From Lachnospiraceae bacterium UBA1251 (GTDB taxonomy: Bacteria > Bacillota > Clostridia > Lachnospirales > Lachnospiraceae), in NCBI GenBank assembly GCA_002308255.1, contig DBVZ01000116.1:1-9598 (forward strand): a stretch of DNA of 9,598 bases. Direction: 5' to 3'. Below the pieces are notes generated by a model. That model did no database searches, had not been told where the DNA came from, and saw only the letters and a program-made list of their open reading frames with translations. Below, in pieces: positions 5,606-9,598 of the stretch. The first letter of the stretch is position 1; each line of letters begins with the position of its first letter. The position numbers and the translations under genes were made by a program.

Positions 5606-6610
5606 ATGGATAAAGCAGATTTTGCGGAACAAATCATCTCAGCGATCGACGGCGAAGAATGGGAACTGCTCGACAGCGGCGGTCCCGATTCCCCGGTGCA
5701 TGGCTTCTACAGGGACACCCTTCTCGAACTGATGGATCCGTACCGGTTCTTCGACGGCGACATGAGCGAAGAAAACTCCTGGGACCTCTTCAACACCCTG
5801 CAGATGCATCTGGAAGAAACGCAGCCGGAGAAACGCGACGTCCACAAATTCATGATATACGCGCACATGATTCGCACCTATCTGGACGGCCTTCCCATGC
5901 ATCCTCCGGAAAAAGTAAAGTATTACACCAAAGCCCGGAACGGACGGGCGGAGTATTTCTGCCCGAAAAAAGACGACAGCGCCGTGTGCAGCTTCTGCGT
6001 CGCCCGGGACTGCGCGCCGTTATACCGGGAATGGGAAAAGGAAATAGCTCAGACCGCCGAAAAATACGGAGAAAAGGCCGCGTCCATCCGAAAATGCATC
6101 CTCGAATCCGGCTTCACCCAGGTCGGCATCATCAAGACGGAAGACCTTCATTTCTATGAGGAAGTGCGGAAATACTGCGTAGAGAATGCCTGCCATCACT
6201 TCAACACCACGTGGGCCTGCCCGCCGGCCGTCGGCACGGTCGAGGAATGCCGCGAAAGGACCCTCGGCTTCGATTACCTGCACCTTTTCTCAAAATCGTT
6301 CTATCTGCCGGACGCGGTGGACTGGGATTCCATGAAGCCTGCCGTGACCGAATTCAAGAAAAACGTGGATGAGCTCAACTCCAGACTGAAGCCCCGGCAG
6401 AACGGCATGATGATCCTCTCCAATGATTCCTGCAGCCTTTGCAAGACCTGCACCTATCCCGACGCGCCCTGCCGGATCCCCGACAAACTGCATCATTCGA
6501 TCGAGGGGTACGGATTCTACGTCTCCGAACTGTCCAAGCAGGCCGGTGTTTCCTATTTCAGCGGAAGCGGCATCATCAACCTCTTCGGCGCGGTCCTGCA
6601 CAACGGGTAA
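5606..6610 (+). CDS. DUF2284 (predicted metal-binding) protein with long N-terminal extension
   Basis: A 334-aa protein. Its C-terminal half (about 165-331) matches DUF2284, a cysteine-rich predicted metal-binding family. Visible landmarks are the C191/C196 pair, WACPPAVG (203-210), and the block CSLCKTC-x6-C (276-289) followed by RIPDKLHHSIEGYGFYVSEL. DUF2284 proteins are normally about half this length. The first 160 residues are acidic, not recognised, and contain a further cysteine group, C119/C128/C131/C136. The role is unknown. The cysteine pattern suggests an iron-sulfur or zinc centre, and similar genes often occur near UroD-like or corrinoid methyltransferase genes. ATG 5606 is the first usable start after the promoter, although no strong ribosome binding site precedes it. 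A repeat element follows the stop by 5 nt. Confidence 0.78.
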   Translation: MDKADFAEQIISAIDGEEWELLDSGGPDSPVHGFYRDTLLELMDPYRFFDGDMSEENSWDLFNTLQMHLEETQPEKRDVHKFMIYAHMIRTYLDGLPMHPPEKVKYYTKARNGRAEYFCPKKDDSAVCSFCVARDCAPLYREWEKEIAQTAEKYGEKAASIRKCILESGFTQVGIIKTEDLHFYEEVRKYCVENACHHFNTTWACPPAVGTVEECRERTLGFDYLHLFSKSFYLPDAVDWDSMKPAVTEFKKNVDELNSRLKPRQNGMMILSNDSCSLCKTCTYPDAPCRIPDKLHHSIEGYGFYVSELSKQAGVSYFSGSGIINLFGAVLHNG

Positions 6611-6615
6611 AGAAG

Positions 6616-6713
6616 GTGAGTCGGGGGACGTATCTCCTGACTCACTCTTGCCGGCTTTTCAACAACTGACAGGTTTCGACCGAGTGAGTCAGGAGATACG
6701 TCCCCCGACTCAC
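6616..6713. repeat. Paired palindromic element E5, short form (38-nt spacer)
   Basis: Arms 6616-6645 and 6684-6713 are perfect 30-bp reverse complements (32 bp with flanking G/C and inner T/A). The 38-nt spacer differs from those of E1 and E2 read directly. Its reverse complement shares GGTC near the start, TTGAAAA at the same offset (positions 22-28) and AAGA at the end, so E5 may be a diverged short element inserted the other way round. There is no T-tract or promoter, and the next start codon lies 17 nt downstream. Confidence 0.93.
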
Positions 6714-6730
6714 CCCCACCAAAAAAACAT

Positions 6731-7993
6731 ATGAAAATCAAAACCGTAAAAAAACCAATCGAAGAAGTCCTGCAGCTGCAGGGTTACCGGCACACATCCC
6801 CCGCCCGCCAGGGGATGTTCTGGCGCCGCCTCTTAAAAACGCTCTCGTCAGGCGAACTGAAAAAAGTCGGCTTCACCTGCGAAAAAGACGCCTCGATGGA
6901 ACAGATCGGACCGGACGAGCCGTGCCTGATCCTCATGAACCACTCGAGTTTCATCGACCTGAAAATAGCATCGGCGGTCCTGTTCCCGAGAGAATTCCAC
7001 ATCGTCTGCACCGCGGACGGATTTGTGGGCAAAGAATGGCTGATGAAAAAGATCGGCTGCATTCCGACGTTCAAATTCATTTCCGACCCGGTCCTCGTCA
7101 AGGATATGGTCCACACCGTCCGGAACCTGAAAGCCTCCGTTCTGATGTTCCCGGAGGCAAGCTACAGCTTCGACGGGACGGCGACGCCGCTCCCGGACAG
7201 CCTCGGCAAATGCCTGAAACTCCTGAAAGTTCCGGTCGTCATGATCCGGACCTTCGGCGCATTTCAGCGCGATCCCCTCTACAATAATCTGCAGCTGCGC
7301 GACGTCCCCGTCACGGCGAAAATGAGCTGTATCCTGACGCCGGATGAGATACGGGAGAAGACGCCGGCCGAGCTCAATGCCGTGCTGCGGGAGCATTTCA
7401 CATTTGACAACTGGAAATGGCAGCAGGAAAACGGCGTCAAAGTCCGCGAACCGTTCCGCGCGGACGGCCTGCACCGCGTGCTTTATAAATGCCCGTGCTG
7501 CCGCACCGAAGGAAAAATGACCGGCGAGGGCACGACGCTGACCTGCCGGGAATGCGGCACCGTCTATGAACTGACGGAATCCGGGGAAATGCGTTCCTCC
7601 GGAAATACCGAAGTGATCCCGCACATCCCCGACTGGTACGCCTGGGAGCGGAAATGCGTGCGCGAAGAGCTCGAAAACGGAACCTACCGGATGACGCTTC
7701 CGGTCACGATCCGCGTCATGGTAAATACCGACGCCGTGTACGAAGTAGGCGACGGAACACTGGAACACACCAAAGACGGCTTCCGTCTCACCGGCTGCGG
7801 CGGAAAGATCGACTACCGGCAGTCGCCGAAGGCTTCCTACAGTCTCTACGCTGATTATTTCTGGTACGAGATCGGCGACATGATCAGCATCGGGACACCG
7901 AAGATCCAGTACTACTGCTTCCCGGCGGATCCCGGCGCCAACGTCGCGAAGGCGCGCCTCGCGGCGGAGGAAATGTTTAAGATGAAAGAGTGA
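6731..7993 (+). CDS. PlsC-like acyltransferase with C-terminal zinc ribbon
   Basis: A 420-aa protein. Residues about 30-200 look like a PlsC/LPLAT acyltransferase, which moves acyl chains to lysophospholipid-type acceptors at the membrane. Motif I is NHSSFID (70-76, the HX4D pair H71/D76) and motif III is a variant FPEASYS (140-146) where most members have FPEG. There is no obvious membrane helix in front. Residues 254-275 hold CPCC and CREC, a four-cysteine zinc ribbon unusual for this family. About 145 unassigned residues follow, rich in aromatic residues and ending in a charged helix. The start at ATG 6731 has no clear ribosome binding site. The nearest GGAG is within the repeat arm 35 nt upstream, so initiation may be weak or coupled. 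The TGA stop (7991-7993) lies inside the downstream palindromic repeat. Substrate unknown. Confidence 0.78.
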   Translation: MKIKTVKKPIEEVLQLQGYRHTSPARQGMFWRRLLKTLSSGELKKVGFTCEKDASMEQIGPDEPCLILMNHSSFIDLKIASAVLFPREFHIVCTADGFVGKEWLMKKIGCIPTFKFISDPVLVKDMVHTVRNLKASVLMFPEASYSFDGTATPLPDSLGKCLKLLKVPVVMIRTFGAFQRDPLYNNLQLRDVPVTAKMSCILTPDEIREKTPAELNAVLREHFTFDNWKWQQENGVKVREPFRADGLHRVLYKCPCCRTEGKMTGEGTTLTCRECGTVYELTESGEMRSSGNTEVIPHIPDWYAWERKCVREELENGTYRMTLPVTIRVMVNTDAVYEVGDGTLEHTKDGFRLTGCGGKIDYRQSPKASYSLYADYFWYEIGDMISIGTPKIQYYCFPADPGANVAKARLAAEEMFKMKE

Positions 7994-8030
7994 GTCGGGG
8001 GACGCTTCCCCCGACTCACTCTTTTTTTTT
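7985..8030 (+). terminator. Intrinsic terminator formed by a collapsed copy of the repeat
   Basis: A perfect 18-bp stem (7985-8002 with 8007-8024) closes a CGCT tetraloop (8003-8006). Nine T (8022-8030) run from within the 3' side of the stem. The core 7990-8019 consists of the outer half of the left arm (GTGAGTCGGGGGACG) joined to the outer half of the right arm (ending TCCCCCGACTCAC), with inner halves and spacer missing. It ends the + strand transcript. For convergent glgA it offers the same stem but only three T, so termination there should be weaker. It also supplies the stop codon of the acyltransferase. Confidence 0.9.
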
Positions 8031-8051
8031 CTTTTCTTATTGATTTTATAG

Positions 8052-9497
8052 TTAATAGCCGATCAGCCAGTCATACATCTCCTGATACTTGAGGGCGGAA
8101 GCGCTCCAGGAATAATCCATTTCCATACCGCGCTCCACGATCTTGTTCCAGTCTCTCTTGCGGTCGAAGAAGATCTTCTCCGCGTACCGGATGATCCCCA
8201 GCATTTCATGTGCATTGTAGTGCGTGAACGAGAAGCCTGTCCCGGTCTTCTCATATTCATTATACGGCTGGACCGTGTCCTTGAGTCCGCCCGTCTCACG
8301 GACGATCGGGACGGTCCCGTAGCGAAGGCTCATCAGCTGTGAGAGTCCGCAGGGTTCAAACCGGGACGGCATCAGGAATGTGTCGCACGCGCCGTAGATC
8401 CGGTGTGACAGAGGTTCCGAGTAATAAATGTTGGCAGATACCCTGCCCGGATATTTCCAGGCGAAATGCCTGAACATATTTTCAATGCCCTCCTCGCCGG
8501 TACCGAGTACCGCGATCTGGACGTTATCCTGGCACAGTTCGTCCATGATATACGCGATAAGGTCGAAGCCCTTCTGATCCGTAAGTCTTGACACCATTCC
8601 GATCAGCATGGTCTTCGGATCTTCATTGAGGCCGATCTCCTTCTGCAGGGCGGCTTTGTTCTTTCCCTTGATCCTCCGGAAATTTCCCACATTGTAGTGA
8701 TGGGGGATATTCGGATCCGTTTCCGGATTGAATTCGTCATAGTCGATACCGTTGACGATTCCCCGCAGATCACCCGAACGGGCGCGCAGCAGTCCGTCAA
8801 GGCCTTCGCCGTAGAACGGCATCTTCATTTCTTCCGCATAGGACTGGCTTACGGTCGAGACGGCGTCCGCATACACGATGCCGCCTTTGAGATAGTTCCC
8901 GTTGCTGTGGAATTCCAGTTTGTCCGGCGTAAACAGACGCTCCGGCAGTCCCGTGATCCTCTGGATGTCCTTCTTGTCCCAGACGCCCTGGAATTTAAGA
9001 TTATGGATCGTCATGACCGTTTTGATCCCGCGGAAGAATTCATTTGCCGAAAATTCCTCCTTCAGGTAAACGGGAACAAGACCGGTCTGCCAGTCGTGGC
9101 AGTGGATCAGGTCCGGACGGAAGCCGATCACCGGCAGAACGGACAGCAGCGCTTTGCTGAAAAAGGCAAATTTCTCGAGATCCCACGGCATTCCGTCGTA
9201 AATGGAAGCGCCCGAGAAATGCTCCTCATTATCGATGAAATAACAGGTAACGCCGTCCAGCACCATGGAAAAGATACCGACATACTGCTGCCGCTGATTC
9301 AAATCCATATAGAAATTCGTAATATACTGCATCTGATCCTTGTATTTGTCGGCAATGACACGATATTTGGGAATGATAACTCTCGCGTCGTAATATTCTT
9401 TGGGGAAGCTTTTCGGCAGTGAGCCGACAACATCCGCGAGTCCTCCGGTCTTGATAAACGGGACACATTCTGACGCCGCAAAAAGAATGTTTTTCAC
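8052..9497 (-). CDS. glgA: Glycogen synthase (ADP-glucose type, GT5)
   Basis: A 481-aa enzyme that extends alpha-1,4-glucan chains from ADP-glucose in the cytoplasm during glycogen synthesis. The landmarks of bacterial GlgA are all present: N-terminal KTGGLADV (16-23, nucleotide-sugar binding), CHDWQT (133-138), MTIHNLKFQG (162-171), NGIDYDEFNP (249-258), SRLTDQKG (303-310), and SRFEPCGLSQL with RETGGLKDT near 378-408. Length is as expected. I chose GTG 9497 rather than ATG 9503 because the strong AAGGAGG (9504-9510) touches the ATG with no spacing but sits 6 nt before the GTG. The resulting MKNILFAASE start also matches family N-termini. It has its own promoter and converges on the acyltransferase gene. 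No other glycogen gene is in the window. Confidence 0.96.
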   Translation of the reverse strand: MKNILFAASECVPFIKTGGLADVVGSLPKSFPKEYYDARVIIPKYRVIADKYKDQMQYITNFYMDLNQRQQYVGIFSMVLDGVTCYFIDNEEHFSGASIYDGMPWDLEKFAFFSKALLSVLPVIGFRPDLIHCHDWQTGLVPVYLKEEFSANEFFRGIKTVMTIHNLKFQGVWDKKDIQRITGLPERLFTPDKLEFHSNGNYLKGGIVYADAVSTVSQSYAEEMKMPFYGEGLDGLLRARSGDLRGIVNGIDYDEFNPETDPNIPHHYNVGNFRRIKGKNKAALQKEIGLNEDPKTMLIGMVSRLTDQKGFDLIAYIMDELCQDNVQIAVLGTGEEGIENMFRHFAWKYPGRVSANIYYSEPLSHRIYGACDTFLMPSRFEPCGLSQLMSLRYGTVPIVRETGGLKDTVQPYNEYEKTGTGFSFTHYNAHEMLGIIRYAEKIFFDRKRDWNKIVERGMEMDYSWSASALKYQEMYDWLIGY

Positions 9498-9503
9498 TTT
9501 CAT

Positions 9504-9510
9504 CCTCCTT
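9504..9510 (-). promoter_or_regulatory. Ribosome binding site deciding the glgA start
   Basis: On the - strand AAGGAGG is followed directly by ATGAAAGTG. Six nucleotides separate it from GTG 9497, and none separate it from ATG 9503. The spacing favours the GTG start. Confidence 0.8.
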
Positions 9511-9525
9511 ATTTTTTAAAGTGAC

Positions 9526-9555
9526 GGCCAGACGTCCTGATCAGGAAGTCTGGCC
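9526..9555. promoter_or_regulatory. 30-bp palindrome in the glgA 5' leader (operator or mRNA hairpin)
   Basis: The left half GGCCAGACGTCCTGA is matched by TCAGGAAGTCTGGCC with a single G/A mismatch (9534/9547) and no loop. It lies just downstream of the predicted start of glgA transcription, between promoter and ribosome binding site. A regulator binding site or a stabilising 5' hairpin are both possible. It is unrelated in sequence to the intergenic repeat and has no T-tract, so it is not a terminator. Confidence 0.65.
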
Positions 9556-9567
9556 AGCTTCAATTAT

Positions 9568-9596
9568 ATAATATAAGTTTTAGGCGGCTTTTTCAA
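9568..9596 (-). promoter_or_regulatory. Sigma-70-type promoter of glgA
   Basis: Reading the - strand, TTGAAA (9596-9591) is followed after 17 nt by TATTAT (9573-9568). Transcription would start near 9561, about 64 nt before the chosen GTG, with the 30-bp palindrome at the very beginning of the transcript. Confidence 0.72.
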
Positions 9597-9598
9597 CA

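Noticed and set aside
1017..8019. Integron gene-cassette array with attC sites after each gene
   Set aside because: No GTTRRRY core sites or attC-type R/L boxes with bulges are visible, there is no integrase, several genes have their own promoters, and three genes form an operon without intervening sites.
1..8019. DNA-uptake sequences paired as terminators, as in Neisseria or Haemophilus
   Set aside because: Apart from the solo copy the pairs are separated by 37-105 nt spacers that are copied along with the arms, and no uptake-sequence system of this kind is known to me in Clostridia.

Overview
This window reads as a chromosomal segment of an anaerobic Clostridia-type bacterium (Bacillota), moderately GC-rich. 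The evidence is strong AGGAGG-type ribosome binding sites, TTGACA/TATAAT-type promoters and the protein families present (DUF4317, DUF523, DUF2284, UroD-like methyltransferase, zinc-ribbon membrane protein, GT5 glycogen synthase). I cannot name the species. No rRNA, tRNA, CRISPR array, transposase or integrase gene is visible.

Layout: eight genes run on the + strand and one on the -. In order they are an HTH-Uma2 fusion (130-1020); a zinc-ribbon two-TM protein (1144-1728); a likely operon of an AAA/ABC-type ATPase (1797-2522), a short DUF4317 protein (2608-3240) and a DUF523 protein (3246-3665); a UroD-like methyltransferase (4067-5317); a DUF2284 cysteine-rich protein with a long N-terminal extension (5606-6610); a PlsC-like acyltransferase with a zinc ribbon (6731-7993); and, convergent, glycogen synthase glgA (8052-9497, -). 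The genes do not form one obvious pathway. Only the UroD-like/DUF2284 pair suggests a shared (corrinoid or metal-linked) theme.

The outstanding feature is not a gene. A 30-bp arm with imperfect dyad symmetry (one half GTGAGTCGGGGGACG, the other TATCTCCTGACTCAC) occurs eleven times in essentially intact or window-truncated form, plus once as a collapsed palindrome. Ten of the copies form five paired elements: arm, spacer, then the exact (once 29/30) reverse complement of the arm. One such element, or a remnant of one, sits at every gene boundary except the two inside the ATPase-DUF4317-DUF523 operon. There are two spacer classes. Short elements (37-38 nt spacer; 1017-1113, 1682-1778, 6616-6713) lie 17-30 nt before the next start codon with no clear promoter. 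Long elements (105 nt spacer carrying a 16-bp bidirectional terminator stem; 3662-3826 and 5341-5505) lie where a new promoter follows. The two long elements are inverted copies of each other, with 4 differences in 165 nt, and flank the UroD-like gene. The collapsed copy (7990-8019) consists of just the two outer half-arms and forms a perfect hairpin followed by nine T: an intrinsic terminator between the acyltransferase and glgA.

Three genes take their TGA stop codon from the repeat and a fourth reads through it, so the elements have shaped the protein ends. The architecture resembles REPIN/BIME, Correia or other MITE-like non-autonomous elements. I do not recognise this sequence as a named family, and whatever mobilises it is not in the window.
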